In this document: positions 51,119 through 61,881 of the stretch, in pieces
How the letters are laid out: each line of letters starts with the position of its first letter
Position numbering within the stretch: the first letter of the stretch is position 1
NCBI GenBank assembly: GCA_045807125.1
Contig: JBJMHZ010000047.1
Location: 43,920-107,919 of the forward strand
DNA: 64,000 nt
Origin: JBJMHZ01 sp045807125
GTDB taxonomy: Bacteria; Actinomycetota; Actinomycetes; JAWWOL01
Direction of reading: 5' to 3'
Notes under the pieces: generated by a model
The model's input: the letters and a program-made list of their open reading frames with translations, nothing else
Told to the model about the DNA's origin: nothing
Database searches by the model: none
Made by a program: the position numbers and the translations under genes

Positions 51119-51121
51119 CGG

Positions 51122-51973
51122 CTACTCCCCCAGCCCGGCGAGGTCGCGCAGCCGGCGCACCTGGGCGTCGCGCTCGGCGCCGCACTGCTCGGCGTACGTC
51201 CGCATGGCCGCGCCGAGCAGCAGCGCCTTGGTCTCGCGCACCGCGTCGGCCGGGGCGGCCAGCAGGGCGGCGGCCAGGTCGGCGACCGCGGCGTCGAGCT
51301 CGTCGCGGCGCACCACGAGCTGCGCGATGCCGAGCTCGGCCGCCTCGGCGGCCGCCACCCGCCGGCCGGTCGCGCAGATCTCCAGCGCGCGGGCGTAGCC
51401 GACCGCCTGGACGAGCGGCTTCGTGCCGCCGAGGTCCGGCACGATGCCGTGCCCGGTCTCGGCCATCGTCAGCTGCGCGTCGTCGGCCAGCACCCGCAGG
51501 TCGCATCCGAGCGCGAGCTGGAAGCCCGCCCCGACGGCGTGGCCCTGCACAGCGGCGACGGAGACGTACGCCGGGTCGTGCGACCAGTCGAAGCCGGCCT
51601 GGTAGGCGGCGATGAGGGCGTCGGCCTCGTCGTCCGGCATGCGGGCCATCTCAGGGAACGACGGGGCGCCCGCGATCCCCTCGGGGGCGAGGCCCTGCAG
51701 ATCGAGCCCCGGCGAGAACCAGGCGCCCTCGGCGCGGATGACCACGACCCGCACGCTGCCGGGCAGCGAGCGCCGGATGTCGGCGAGCGCCAGCCACATG
51801 TGGGGGGTCTGCGCGTTGCGGCGCTCCTGGCGGTCGATGGTGATGGTGGCGAGGGCGGGCCCGCCACCACCCTGCGCCTGGCCGGCGGCCGGCCAGGCGG
51901 CGAGATCCAGCCGCAGGCCGGCGCCGCGCAGCCGCTCCGGGCTGACGTCGGGCGCGGGCGCATCGACCACCAC
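51122..51973 (-). CDS. Enoyl-CoA hydratase/isomerase family protein
   Basis: A 283-residue crotonase-fold protein. Oxyanion-hole regions are FSPGLDLQGL and QGHAVGAGFQLALGCDLRVL; the catalytic-glutamate region reads MAETGHGIVPDLGG, which has a single candidate acidic residue, so hydratase against isomerase activity is uncertain. The start is GTG 51973, nine bases after GAGGAGG. It precedes the acyl-CoA dehydrogenase gene by three bases and should act with it. Confidence 0.87.
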   Translation of the reverse strand: MVVDAPAPDVSPERLRGAGLRLDLAAWPAAGQAQGGGGPALATITIDRQERRNAQTPHMWLALADIRRSLPGSVRVVVIRAEGAWFSPGLDLQGLAPEGIAGAPSFPEMARMPDDEADALIAAYQAGFDWSHDPAYVSVAAVQGHAVGAGFQLALGCDLRVLADDAQLTMAETGHGIVPDLGGTKPLVQAVGYARALEICATGRRVAAAEAAELGIAQLVVRRDELDAAVADLAAALLAAPADAVRETKALLLGAAMRTYAEQCGAERDAQVRRLRDLAGLGE

Positions 51974-52111
51974 GGCAGCGCACCTCCTCGTCGGGCGACG
52001 GCGACCAGGAGCCACGTGCGGCACCGTCCGTCCGACGAGCCTAGCGAGCCGGACGGGGCGGGCGCGCCGGGGCGCGTCCGTCCTGGCGGCTCCGGGCGCC
52101 CGCCCGAGGGC

Positions 52112-52339
52112 TCAGGTGCCCTGCTGCTGCTCGCGCGCGCGGCCTCGCGTGGCGCCGCCACGACCGCGCAGGTTGACGCCCGACTCGCTGAGGATGCGGT
52201 GCACGAACCCGTAGCTGCGCCCCGTGCTCTCCGCGAGCGCCCTGATGCTGGCGCCCTGGTCGTACTGCTTCCTGAGATCGGCGGCGAGCTTCTCGCGCTC
52301 GGCGCCGGTCACCCGGCTGCCCTTCTTGAGGTCGGCCAC
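52112..52339 (-). CDS. Small helix-turn-helix protein conserved in actinobacteria
   Basis: A 75-residue basic protein. A helix-turn-helix is visible in the middle (LRKQYDQGASIRALAESTGR followed by SYGFVHRILSESG), and the C-terminus is an Arg/Gly-rich tail (LRGRGGATRGRAREQ). To my knowledge this short HTH protein is widespread in actinomycetes, but its regulon is unknown. The tail suggests extra nonspecific DNA contacts. It is monocistronic by position. Confidence 0.85.
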   Translation of the reverse strand: MADLKKGSRVTGAEREKLAADLRKQYDQGASIRALAESTGRSYGFVHRILSESGVNLRGRGGATRGRAREQQQGT

Positions 52340-52546
52340 CGTGGGGCCTCCGTCCTAACCGCGTTCGACTGCACTCGTGCCGCTGACGACCACTGGGGGT
52401 CCGAGCCGGCCCCGAAGGGCGCGGCACCCGGCGTCCCCCAATGATCACCCGTTCGGCCCCATCCCGAAACCCGGCGATCGAAATGCAACAGCTAAGTGAC
52501 GGTTTGCTGCCGTCGGTGCCCCGTTCGGCAAGACCCGGCGGGCACC

Positions 52547-53350
52547 TCAGGCGTCGATGCGCAGCACGTACGTCACAGTCGTGTACGCGGTCGCGAAGCC
52601 GAGATGGTGCCAGAGCGCCTCGGGCGCGCCGCCGGCCTCCACCACGGCGTGCACGACGGTGGCCCCGCGGCGCAGGCAGTCGGCGGCGGCCGCGCTGACC
52701 AGCGCCCGCCCGGCGCCGCGGCCGCGCCGGTCGGCCCGCACGGCGACATCGGTCACCATGCCGATGCCCACGTCGACGAAGCCGAGGGCCACGCCGGCCA
52801 GCTCGCCGTCCTCGACCGTCCCCCATGCGGAGACGCGCGGGTCGTCGAGCCGCTGCCCGAAGACGTCGCACAGGGCGAGCTCGACCTCGCCGGAGTAGCC
52901 CATCGCGTCCGCGACGAGCCCCGCGACCGCATGCTCCTCGTCCTCGGTGAGCGGGCGGACCGTGCGGCCCGGCTCGCCCTCGACGAGCGCAGCCGGCTCG
53001 GTCAGGACGAGGACGGCGCCCTCCTCCTCGCTCTCGTAGCCGCACTCCTCGGCGATCACGCCGAGCTCCGGCACGCACGACGGCGAGTCGAGCAGGACGA
53101 CCGTGCCGCGCCCAGCCTCGCGCCAGAGCGACGGCAGCAGCCGCAGCGTCGCCGCCGCCCGGCCCGGCGAGCCACGGACGGTGCCGGCGAAGTTCGACGA
53201 CGCCAGCGGCGAGTCCGGGTTGAGCACGACGCGGGCCGACCCGACCTCGAGCACCGAGCCGTACCTGATCCGGCCGAGCGAGCGCGCGGTCTCCTCGACG
53301 AGCTCGGCGAGCAGCGCCTGCCGGCGGACGTCGAGATCGAGTTCGGCCAC
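52547..53350 (-). CDS. GNAT family N-acetyltransferase
   Basis: A protein of about 267 residues. The C-terminal half is a GNAT fold with the acetyl-CoA loop VAVRADRRGRGAGRALV and the strand ending WHHLGFATAYTTVTYVL. The N-terminal half (about 1-120) is less conserved and may be a degenerate second GNAT domain. The start is uncertain: GTG 53350 is used, and GTG 53389 would add 13 residues but overlap the divergent membrane-protein gene. The substrate is unknown. Confidence 0.82.
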   Translation of the reverse strand: MAELDLDVRRQALLAELVEETARSLGRIRYGSVLEVGSARVVLNPDSPLASSNFAGTVRGSPGRAAATLRLLPSLWREAGRGTVVLLDSPSCVPELGVIAEECGYESEEEGAVLVLTEPAALVEGEPGRTVRPLTEDEEHAVAGLVADAMGYSGEVELALCDVFGQRLDDPRVSAWGTVEDGELAGVALGFVDVGIGMVTDVAVRADRRGRGAGRALVSAAAADCLRRGATVVHAVVEAGGAPEALWHHLGFATAYTTVTYVLRIDA

Positions 53351-53382
53351 GTGGGCCAGTGTTCCCCCGATACGGTGAGGGC

Positions 53383-54864
53383 GTGCCACCCGCCCTGCGC
53401 AATCCCCCGGTGCCCCGCCTGCGGCACCGGTCCCCGCGCGGGCCGGGCACGCCGGACGGGACGGGCAGGACGGGCCGGGCCTTCGGCGCCCGGCCGGCCG
53501 CGTCGCCCGGATGGGCCGCGAGGGACGCGGCCACCTGGATCGCCGCGGTGGCGGTCGGGGCGGCGCTGTCCGCTGCCGCGGTGCTGACGCGGGCGCCGCT
53601 CGGCACGGCGGCCGCGCCGTTCAGCGGGCGCTACCGGCTGGTTCTGGACAGCGGCTCGATGCTCGCGCCCGCCCTCGCCGCGGTCGTGATCGCCGCCGTC
53701 GTCGCGCGGGTGCACGAGCGGCTCGGCTGGCGGGCCCTGCTGGCCGCCGGCTTCGCGGTCGCCGCGGGGTGGACGTACGCACTGGCGCTCGTCGACGGCG
53801 GCAGCGGCATCGCGGCCCCGCTCGCCGGGCCGACGGGATACCTCTCCGACGTGGCCACCATCGGGTCGCACCCCGGTGCGTTCCTGCGCGACTACGTCGC
53901 GTCCGCGCCGTCCCACGCGCTGGCGACCCGCCAGCACCCGCCCGGCCCGTCGCTGCTGCTGTGGGGCCTGCGCGCGGCTGGCGCGAGCCGGCCCGGCCTG
54001 CTCGGCCTCGTGGTGGTGCTCGCGGGGGCGCTGACCGTGCCCCTCGTCGCCATCGCCGTCCGCTCGCTCTGCCAGGAGACGGCCGCGCGGCGCCTCGTGC
54101 CGGTGCTCGCGCTCGCGCCGTACGCGCTGTGGGCCGGCGTGAGCATGGAGGCGGTCACCGCGACCCTCGCGGCGGCCGGCATCGCCTGCGGCGCCGTCGG
54201 GTCCGAGCGGGGCCGCTCGCCGTGGTGGGCGGTGGCGGCCGGGGTGCTGCTCGGCACGGCCTGCCTGTTCTCGTACGCCGCGCCGTGGCTGGCGGTGTCG
54301 GTCATCGCGGTGTACTTCGTGCGGCGCCGGCCGCTGCTCAACGTCCTGTCGGGCGCAGGGGCGCTGCTGCCGCTCCTCGTGGCGCTGCTCGCCGGCTTCT
54401 CGTGGGAGGCCGGCCTGCGCGCGGCGAGCGGGGACTTCGCCCTCCGGGTGGAACCGCACCGGTCGTGGGCGGTGTGGGTGCTGCTCGACCTGGCGGTGCT
54501 CGCCGTCGCCGCCGGTCCGGCGCTCGTGACCTCGCTGCGCAAGGCACGGCGCACGCCGGGCTGGCCCTTCCTCGTCGGCGCCGGGCTCGCGGTCGCGCTC
54601 GCGACGGCCACCGGCCTGGCGAGGGGCGAGGTCGAGCGCTCGTGGCTCCCGTTCTTCCCGTGGCTGCTGGTCGCCGCAGTCGCGCCCGAGCTCAGGGCGC
54701 GGTCCTCCGGCGGGGACGGGGGCACGGACGGGAGCCCGGACGGGGACCCGGCCGGCGAGGCGCAGAGCCAGGCGGCCCAGGCGGCCCCGGTGCCGGTCGG
54801 GCTCGTGGCGCTCGGCGCGCTGACCGCGGTGGCGCTCGCCGCGGTGCTGCGCTCGCCCTGGTGA
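53383..54864 (+). CDS. Polytopic membrane protein, probable GT-C type glycosyltransferase
   Basis: A protein of about 493 residues with ten or more hydrophobic segments. A large extracytoplasmic loop around residues 150-190 holds TRQHPPGPSLLLWGL; the HPPG motif after a periplasmic loop is common in actinobacterial GT-C-like glycosyltransferases that use polyprenyl-phosphate sugars. No DxD motif is clear, so the assignment is tentative. The C-terminal region has a Gly/Asp-rich linker before a last helix. GTG 53383 is used; GTG 53359 adds eight residues. Its 5' end is only about 30 bases from the divergent GNAT start. Confidence 0.72.
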   Translation: MPPALRNPPVPRLRHRSPRGPGTPDGTGRTGRAFGARPAASPGWAARDAATWIAAVAVGAALSAAAVLTRAPLGTAAAPFSGRYRLVLDSGSMLAPALAAVVIAAVVARVHERLGWRALLAAGFAVAAGWTYALALVDGGSGIAAPLAGPTGYLSDVATIGSHPGAFLRDYVASAPSHALATRQHPPGPSLLLWGLRAAGASRPGLLGLVVVLAGALTVPLVAIAVRSLCQETAARRLVPVLALAPYALWAGVSMEAVTATLAAAGIACGAVGSERGRSPWWAVAAGVLLGTACLFSYAAPWLAVSVIAVYFVRRRPLLNVLSGAGALLPLLVALLAGFSWEAGLRAASGDFALRVEPHRSWAVWVLLDLAVLAVAAGPALVTSLRKARRTPGWPFLVGAGLAVALATATGLARGEVERSWLPFFPWLLVAAVAPELRARSSGGDGGTDGSPDGDPAGEAQSQAAQAAPVPVGLVALGALTAVALAAVLRSPW

Positions 54865-54883
54865 CGGCCGGTCGCCCCCGTAC

Positions 54884-56482
<1,599 letters not shown>

Positions 56483-56570
56483 GATCGCCTACCAGTGTAC
56501 GGGGACGGCCTCCCGGATGCTTCGGTCGACCGACCGCTATCTGGGCCCAGGGGATCGTCGGCTCCTGCCG

Positions 56571-56669
56571 CACCTTCACGAGCAGGTCGACATCGCCGCT
56601 CGCGGTGTCCTCGCCCCTGGCCACGCTCCCGACGATGCGCGGGTCGGCCGCGCCGTGCTCGGCTATCAA
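56571..56669 (-). pseudogene. Fragment of a MNT-type nucleotidyltransferase (minimal antitoxin-like)
   Basis: From TTG 56669 the frame reads IAEHGAADPRIVGSVARGE and continues DTASGDVDLLVKV, which is the nucleotidyltransferase motif GSxARGE...SDxDLLV of MNT-domain proteins. After about 33 residues the homology stops, and the frame runs on into the antisense-free start of the ABC-F gene without recognisable sequence. A full MNT protein is about 100 residues, so this is a truncated remnant. MNT proteins are often antitoxins paired with HEPN toxins, but no HEPN gene is present. Confidence 0.65.
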
Positions 56670-56706
56670 CGGCGGAAGACGAGCGCCGGACGGGCGGGCG
56701 AGCGGG

Positions 56707-57639
56707 TCAGGCCTTGCGCACCAGGTCGGCGGGGTCGGTGTTGCCGCCGCAGATCACGACCGCGACCACCTCGCCGGCGGCCGGGCGGTAGGCGCCGCAG
56801 GTCAGCGCGGCGAGGGCGGCAGCGCCACCGGCCTCGGCGGCGATCCGCAGGCCGTCCCAGAGCCGCTGGCGGGCCTCGACGATGGCGGCGTCCGGCACCA
56901 GCACCGACCGCGCGCCGGCCGCCCGCGCCGCGGCCAGGCCGATCGCCCCCGCCCGGCGGGCGCCGAGGGAGTCGGCGGCCACCCCGCCCACCTCGACGTC
57001 GACCGGGTGGCCGGCGTCGAGGGCGGCGGCCATGCTCGGGATGCGCTCCGGCTCCACCGCGACGACCCTGGCCCGCCCGGCGAACCAGGTCGCGATGCCG
57101 CCGAGGAGGCCGCCGCCGCCGACCGCGACCAGCACCGTGTCGACCCCCGGCAGCTGGTGGTCGAGCTCGCGGCCGACGGTCCCCTGCCCGGCGACCACCT
57201 CGGGCTGGTCGTACGCATGCACCTCCAGCGCGCCGGTGGCGGCCGCCCGCTCGCGGCTGGCCAGGTAGGCGTCGGCATAGTGGTCGCCGGTCACCACGAC
57301 GTGCGCCCCGTACGTGCGCAGCCGCGCCACCTTCACCGGCGAGGACGAGGTCGGGACGAAGATCTCGGCCCGCTCGCCGAGCCGGCTCGCCACGTGGGCG
57401 ACCGCGAGCCCGTGGTTGCCGCCGGACGCGGCCACCAGCCCGGCCGCCGGGACGCCGGCCGACAGCACCCGGTTGAACGCGCCCCGCGGCTTGAACGACC
57501 CGGTCACCTGGAGCAGCTCCAGCTTCAGCGCGAGCGGGACGGCGACGCCCAGCCCGCCCGGCTCGACGTGGACGACGGGGGTCATCCGCACCCGCGAGCC
57601 CAGCCGCGCGGCAGCCGCCTCGATCTCGTCCCTGCCCAC
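56707..57639 (-). CDS. PLP-dependent threonine/serine dehydratase-type enzyme
   Basis: A 310-residue fold-type II PLP enzyme. The Schiff-base lysine is in TGSFKPRGAFNRV, the phosphate-binding loop is VGGGGLLGGI, and SGGNHGLAVAH is the substrate loop. It belongs to the threonine dehydratase / serine racemase group without a regulatory ACT domain, so a catabolic dehydratase or racemase is likely. The start is GTG 57639. It follows the NYN-domain gene by six bases on the same strand. Confidence 0.87.
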   Translation of the reverse strand: MGRDEIEAAAARLGSRVRMTPVVHVEPGGLGVAVPLALKLELLQVTGSFKPRGAFNRVLSAGVPAAGLVAASGGNHGLAVAHVASRLGERAEIFVPTSSSPVKVARLRTYGAHVVVTGDHYADAYLASRERAAATGALEVHAYDQPEVVAGQGTVGRELDHQLPGVDTVLVAVGGGGLLGGIATWFAGRARVVAVEPERIPSMAAALDAGHPVDVEVGGVAADSLGARRAGAIGLAAARAAGARSVLVPDAAIVEARQRLWDGLRIAAEAGGAAALAALTCGAYRPAAGEVVAVVICGGNTDPADLVRKA

Positions 57640-57645
57640 CGGCGC

Positions 57646-58236
57646 CTACAGGTAGCGCAGCGGGTCGAAGGCGTCGATCGGGATGATCCGCACCCGCGGC
57701 AGGACGGTGGTGAAGCACCGCACGTCGTCCTCCAGGTCGTGGATCTCCAACCCGGCACCGGTGAGGTCGGTGAAGCCCGAGTTGACGAACTCCCGGAAGC
57801 AGAGCACCCCCACCCGCCGCTGCGCCTCCAGCAACCGGCCGACCTGCGGCAGGAAGTCGCCGTCGTGGCTCGCGAGCAGCACGTCGCCCGGCCGCGACTC
57901 GAGCGCCTCGAGGGTGCGCTGGATGCCGATGTCGACGACCTTCTCCCCCGCCGCGCCGGCCAGCGGGATCGGCCGGTAGTCGAGCGCGAGCAGCGCCTGG
58001 ACGAACGACAGCGGCAGCTGCCCCGAGCTGGCGTTGAGGAAGAACAGGCTCTTGACCGGCTGGTCCCAGAGGTCGCGCGCGTAGTCGCGCACCCGCTCCC
58101 ACCTGGGTCGCTCCTCGGGGTTGGGGCGCCGCCCCAGCACGCTCACGCCGAGCGTGGCGTCGATGTTCTCGCCGTCGATCAGCAGGTACGTCGCCGTCTC
58201 GCCGGCCGGCGCGGCAGTGGTCCGGTCACCGTCCAT
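57646..58236 (-). CDS. NYN domain (PIN-like) protein, putative ribonuclease
   Basis: A 196-residue protein with the NYN/LabA layout: LLIDGENID near residue 18 with the first acidic residues, VVDIGIQRTLEAL in the middle, and LLASHDGDFLPQV with the second acidic cluster. These acidic residues match the metal-binding site of PIN-like nucleases, so a single-strand RNA endonuclease is plausible. It is cytoplasmic. ATG 58236 is the start. Confidence 0.83.
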   Translation of the reverse strand: MDGDRTTAAPAGETATYLLIDGENIDATLGVSVLGRRPNPEERPRWERVRDYARDLWDQPVKSLFFLNASSGQLPLSFVQALLALDYRPIPLAGAAGEKVVDIGIQRTLEALESRPGDVLLASHDGDFLPQVGRLLEAQRRVGVLCFREFVNSGFTDLTGAGLEIHDLEDDVRCFTTVLPRVRIIPIDAFDPLRYL

Positions 58237-58361
58237 GCCGCCACCTTAGGCCGTGCGCGCGATCACGGGTCCCCGCGCAAGCGGTGACCGCCGTTGCGCA
58301 TCGGGGTCGGCACCGCCGGGAACGTAACGGGCATCCGTCATCGCGCGAGGAGGTTCCAGGC

Positions 58362-58925
58362 ATGGCTGTTGGACGACTGATGGCCCGTGCGGTCATCGGC
58401 GGCCTGTTCGTCGGGCACGGCACCCAGAAGCTCTTCGGGTGGTTCGGCGGCCCTGGCGTCGAGGGCAGCGAGCAGATGATGCGCAAGCTGGGGATGCACC
58501 CCCCGCGCCACCATGCCCTCGCCGCCGGCGTGACGGAGACCGCTGGCGGCGCCCTGCTCGCGGCCGGGCTCGCCACGCCCCTCGCGGCGGCCGGCCTGAC
58601 CGGCGCGATGACCACCGCCATCCGCAAGGTCCACCTGCGCAACGGCCCCTGGGCCACCAACGGCGGGTACGAGTACAACCTCGTGCTCATCGCCGCGCTG
58701 GCCGCCCTCGTCGACGGCGGGCCGGGCCGGTGGTCGCTCGACGCCGCGCTCGGCATCGACGAGACCGGGCCGATGTGGGCGCTGGCCGCCGTCGCGACCG
58801 GCGTCGCCACCTCCGCGCTCGTGATGGAGATCGGGCGCCGCATGGCACCGCCCGAGCTCGACTACGCGACCACCGAGGACCAGGACGCCCGCGCCCGCGA
58901 CACCGCCGACGCGCTGGACGCCTGA
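58362..58925 (+). CDS. DoxX family membrane protein
   Basis: A 187-residue protein with four hydrophobic segments and the DoxX pattern GGLFVGHGTQKLFGWFGG near the N-terminus, followed by AAGVTETAGGALLAAGL. To my knowledge DoxX-type proteins in actinobacteria have been linked to redox and thiol-stress complexes. ATG 58362 is fixed by AGGAGGT nine bases upstream, rejecting the longer frame from 58284. It converges on the suf operon. Confidence 0.88.
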   Translation: MAVGRLMARAVIGGLFVGHGTQKLFGWFGGPGVEGSEQMMRKLGMHPPRHHALAAGVTETAGGALLAAGLATPLAAAGLTGAMTTAIRKVHLRNGPWATNGGYEYNLVLIAALAALVDGGPGRWSLDAALGIDETGPMWALAAVATGVATSALVMEIGRRMAPPELDYATTEDQDARARDTADALDA

Positions 58926-58932
58926 GCCGCCC

Positions 58933-59307
58933 TCAGACGTTGAAGCCGAGGGCGCGAAGCTGCTCGCGGCCCTCGTCGGTGATCTTGTCGGGACCCCACG
59001 GCGGCATCCACACCCAGTTGATGCGGACGTCGGTCACCATGCCCTCGAGCGCGGTGACGGTCTGGTCCTCGATGACGTCGGTGAGCGGGCAGGCCGCCGA
59101 GGTCAGGGTCATGTCCAGCGTCACGCTGGCGTCGTCGGCGACGTGGACGTCGTAGAGCAGGCCGAGGTCGACCACGTTGACGCCCAGCTCGGGGTCGACC
59201 ACGTCGCGCATGGCCTCCTCGACGTCCTCGACGCGCGGCCGCTCGAGCGGCGCGCCGGCGCCGGCCTCCGCGGCGGGAGCGGTAGTAGCAGTGGTGGGGT
59301 CGGTCAT
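58933..59307 (-). CDS. sufT: SufT-like Fe-S assembly factor (MIP18/DUF59)
   Basis: A 124-residue protein. After a Thr/Ala-rich N-terminus, the DUF59 domain shows VEEAMRDVVDPELGVNVVDLGLLYDV and a conserved Cys in SAACPLTDV. SufT proteins help mature certain iron-sulfur proteins in SUF systems. ATG 59307 overlaps the sufU stop (ATGA). It is the last gene of the suf operon. Confidence 0.9.
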   Translation of the reverse strand: MTDPTTATTAPAAEAGAGAPLERPRVEDVEEAMRDVVDPELGVNVVDLGLLYDVHVADDASVTLDMTLTSAACPLTDVIEDQTVTALEGMVTDVRINWVWMPPWGPDKITDEGREQLRALGFNV

Positions 59308-59786
59308 GAGCCGGTCTCCTCCGTCGTCGCGGCCGCGCGCACGGTCGCGTCCTTCCACGCCATCCACGACAGCAGGGCGCACTTGACCCTGGCCGGGTAG
59401 CGGGACACGCCGGCGAACGCCACCGCGTCCTCGAGCACGTCCTCGTCCGGCTCCTGCTGGCCGCGCGACTGCATCAGCTCGCGGAAGGCCTCGGCCACCT
59501 GCGCCGCGTCGTCCACCGACTTGCCGATGACGAGATCGCTCATCACCGAGGCGCTCGCCTGGCTGATCGAGCAGCCCTCCGAGTCGTACGACACGTCGGC
59601 GACCGTCGCGCCGTCGAGCCGTACCCGCAGGGTGATCTCGTCCCCGCAGGTCGGGTTGACGTGGTGCACCTCGACGTCGTACGGCTCCCGCAGCCCCTTG
59701 TGCTGCGGGTTGCGGTAGTGGTCGAGGATGATCTCCTGATACATCGACTCGAGCTGGGGCTGCGGCTGGCTCGCGGGCACGCTCAT
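59304..59786 (-). CDS. sufU: SufU, zinc-dependent sulfur acceptor
   Basis: A 160-residue protein with Cys47 and Asp49 in NPTCGDE, Cys72 in SEGCSIS and Cys136 in RVKCALL, the zinc-site residues of SufU. It accepts persulfide sulfur from SufS in SUF systems that lack SufE. Overlaps with sufS upstream and sufT downstream (both ATGA) show coupled translation. Confidence 0.94.
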   Translation of the reverse strand: MSVPASQPQPQLESMYQEIILDHYRNPQHKGLREPYDVEVHHVNPTCGDEITLRVRLDGATVADVSYDSEGCSISQASASVMSDLVIGKSVDDAAQVAEAFRELMQSRGQQEPDEDVLEDAVAFAGVSRYPARVKCALLSWMAWKDATVRAAATTEETGS

Positions 59787-61030
59787 GCTCCGAAGAACGC
59801 CTTCACCCGCTCCAGGCCTTCCACCAGCGCGTCGATCTCCGAGCGCGTCGTGTAGACGTAGAACGAGACCCGCGTGGTGGCCGGCACGCCGAACCGCTGG
59901 CAGGTCGGGCGGGCGCAGTGGTGGCCCACCCGGACGGCGATCCCCGACTCGTCGAGCACCTGGCCGATGTCGTGCGGGTGCAGGTCGGCGAGGGCGAACG
60001 AGACGGCGGCGCCGCGGTCGACGGTCGAGGCCGGCCCGATGATGCGCAGGCCGTCCACGGCGGCGAGCCGGCCGAGCGCGTAGCCGGTGATCTCGTGGTC
60101 GTGCGCGGCGACCGCCGGCATCCCGAGCTCGCTCAGGTAGTCGACCGCTGCGCCGAGCGCCACCGCCTGGGCGATCGGTGGCGTGCCGGCCTCGAACTTG
60201 TGCGGCGGCTCGGCGTAGGTCGAGCCGGTCATGGCGACCTCGGCGATCATCTCGCCGCCGCCGAGGAACGGCGGGAGGCGCTCCAGCAGCTCGAGGCGCG
60301 CCCACAGCACGCCGATGCCGGTCGGCCCGCACATCTTGTGCCCGGTGAACGCGAGGAAGTCAGCGCCGAGCGCCTGAACGTCGACGCCCATGTGCGGCAC
60401 GGACTGCGAGGCGTCGAGCATCACCAGCGCGCCCACCTCGCGGGCCCGGCGGACGATGACGTCGACCGGGTTGACGGTGCCGAGGATGTTGGACATGTGG
60501 ACGAACGACACGATCCTCGTGCGCTCGTTGAGCAGCTCGTCGAGGTCGTCGAGGTCGAGCCGGCCGTCGTCGGTGATGCGCAGCCAGCGCAGCGTCGCGC
60601 CCGTGCGCTGGCACAGCAGCTGCCACGGCACGATGTTGGAGTGGTGCTCCATCTCGGTGATGAGCACCTCGTCGCCGGGACCGACCCGCAGCCGGCCCTC
60701 GCCGTGCGCCAGCACGTTGGCGACCAGGTTGATGGCCTCCGACGAGTTCTTGGTGAAGACCACCTCGCGCTCGTCGGCGGCGCCGATGAAGCGGGCCACC
60801 TTGACCCTGGAGCTCTCGTACGCCTTGGTCGCCTCGGCGCCGAGCGTATGGATCGCCCTTGCCACGTTGGCGTTGTGGACCTCGTAGAACTCGCGCTCGG
60901 CGTCGATGACCTGCTGCGGCTTCTGCGAGGTGTTGGAGCTGTCGAGATAGACGAGCTGCCGCCCGCCGGGCAGCACCCGGCCGAGGATCGGGAAGTCCTT
61001 GCGGACCCGCTCGACGTCGTAGCCGTCCAT
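59783..61030 (-). CDS. sufS: SufS cysteine desulfurase
   Basis: A 415-residue group II cysteine desulfurase. PLP-Lys232 is in FTGHKMCGPTG, and the catalytic Cys372 in RVGHHCARPTC. It takes sulfur from cysteine for iron-sulfur assembly, and could also feed FdhD and selenophosphate-related chemistry. ATG 61030 overlaps the sufC stop as TGATG, and its own stop overlaps sufU. Confidence 0.95.
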   Translation of the reverse strand: MDGYDVERVRKDFPILGRVLPGGRQLVYLDSSNTSQKPQQVIDAEREFYEVHNANVARAIHTLGAEATKAYESSRVKVARFIGAADEREVVFTKNSSEAINLVANVLAHGEGRLRVGPGDEVLITEMEHHSNIVPWQLLCQRTGATLRWLRITDDGRLDLDDLDELLNERTRIVSFVHMSNILGTVNPVDVIVRRAREVGALVMLDASQSVPHMGVDVQALGADFLAFTGHKMCGPTGIGVLWARLELLERLPPFLGGGEMIAEVAMTGSTYAEPPHKFEAGTPPIAQAVALGAAVDYLSELGMPAVAAHDHEITGYALGRLAAVDGLRIIGPASTVDRGAAVSFALADLHPHDIGQVLDESGIAVRVGHHCARPTCQRFGVPATTRVSFYVYTTRSEIDALVEGLERVKAFFGA

Positions 61031-61872
61031 CAGTGACCGCCCCCTCCGGCACCTGGGATCACCGAGACCGGCGCAGCCTCGTCGCTGGCCGCCGGCTCGC
61101 CGGCGCCCACGAACCGCTCGTAGCCCTCGCTCTCCAGCACGTCGGCCAGCTCGGCGCCGCCCTCGGTGACGATGCGGCCGCCCACGAGCACGTGGACGAA
61201 CTGCGGCCGGATGTAGCGCAGGATGCGGGTGTAGTGGGTGATGAGCAGGATGCCCATGTCGCTCTGCTCGTGGGCGCGGTTGACGCCCTGCGAGACGACC
61301 CGCAGCGCGTCGACGTCGAGCCCGGAGTCGGTCTCGTCGAGGATCGCGATGCGCGGCCTCAGCAGCTCCAGCTGGAGCACCTCGTGGCGCTTCTTCTCGC
61401 CGCCGGAGAAGCCCTCGTTGACCGACCGCTCCTTGAAGCCGGGGTCGATCCGCAGGTCGGACATCGCCGCGTTGACCTCCTTGACGAAGGAGCGCAGCTT
61501 GGGCGCCTCGCCGCGCACGGCGGTGACCGCGGTGCGCAGGAAGTTGGTCACCGACACCCCGGGCACCTCGACGGGGTACTGCATCGCCAGGAACAGGCCG
61601 GCGCGGGCCCGCTCGTCGACGGTCATCGACAGCACGTCCTGGCCGTCCAGCGTCACCGAGCCCTGCGACACGGCGTACTTCGGGTGGCCGGCGACGGCGT
61701 AGGCCAGCGTCGACTTGCCGGAGCCGTTGGGGCCCATGATGGCGTGAATCTCGCCCGACCGGACGGTGAGGTCGACCCCGCGCAGGATCTCGGTGCGGTC
61801 GGTGCGGTCGGTCCCGCCGATGCCGCCGGCGTCGACGGTGACGTGCAGGTCGCGGATCTCGAGCGTGGTCAT
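61030..61872 (-). CDS. sufC: SufC ATPase of the SUF scaffold
   Basis: A 280-residue ABC-type ATPase with Walker A IMGPNGSGKST, the signature region FSGGEKKRHEVLQ and Walker B AILDETDSGLD, the DETDSGLD form being typical of SufC. It drives the SufBCD scaffold. A C-terminal extension of about 20 residues is Gly/Ala/Pro-rich. ATG 61872 lies nine bases after the Rieske gene. Confidence 0.95.
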   Translation of the reverse strand: MTTLEIRDLHVTVDAGGIGGTDRTDRTEILRGVDLTVRSGEIHAIMGPNGSGKSTLAYAVAGHPKYAVSQGSVTLDGQDVLSMTVDERARAGLFLAMQYPVEVPGVSVTNFLRTAVTAVRGEAPKLRSFVKEVNAAMSDLRIDPGFKERSVNEGFSGGEKKRHEVLQLELLRPRIAILDETDSGLDVDALRVVSQGVNRAHEQSDMGILLITHYTRILRYIRPQFVHVLVGGRIVTEGGAELADVLESEGYERFVGAGEPAASDEAAPVSVIPGAGGGGH

Positions 61873-61881
61873 CGGTGGTCT

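Noticed and set aside
50102..52444. 780-codon plus-strand frame opposite acyl-CoA dehydrogenase and enoyl-CoA hydratase
   Set aside because: It is antisense to two clear enzymes, with no motif.
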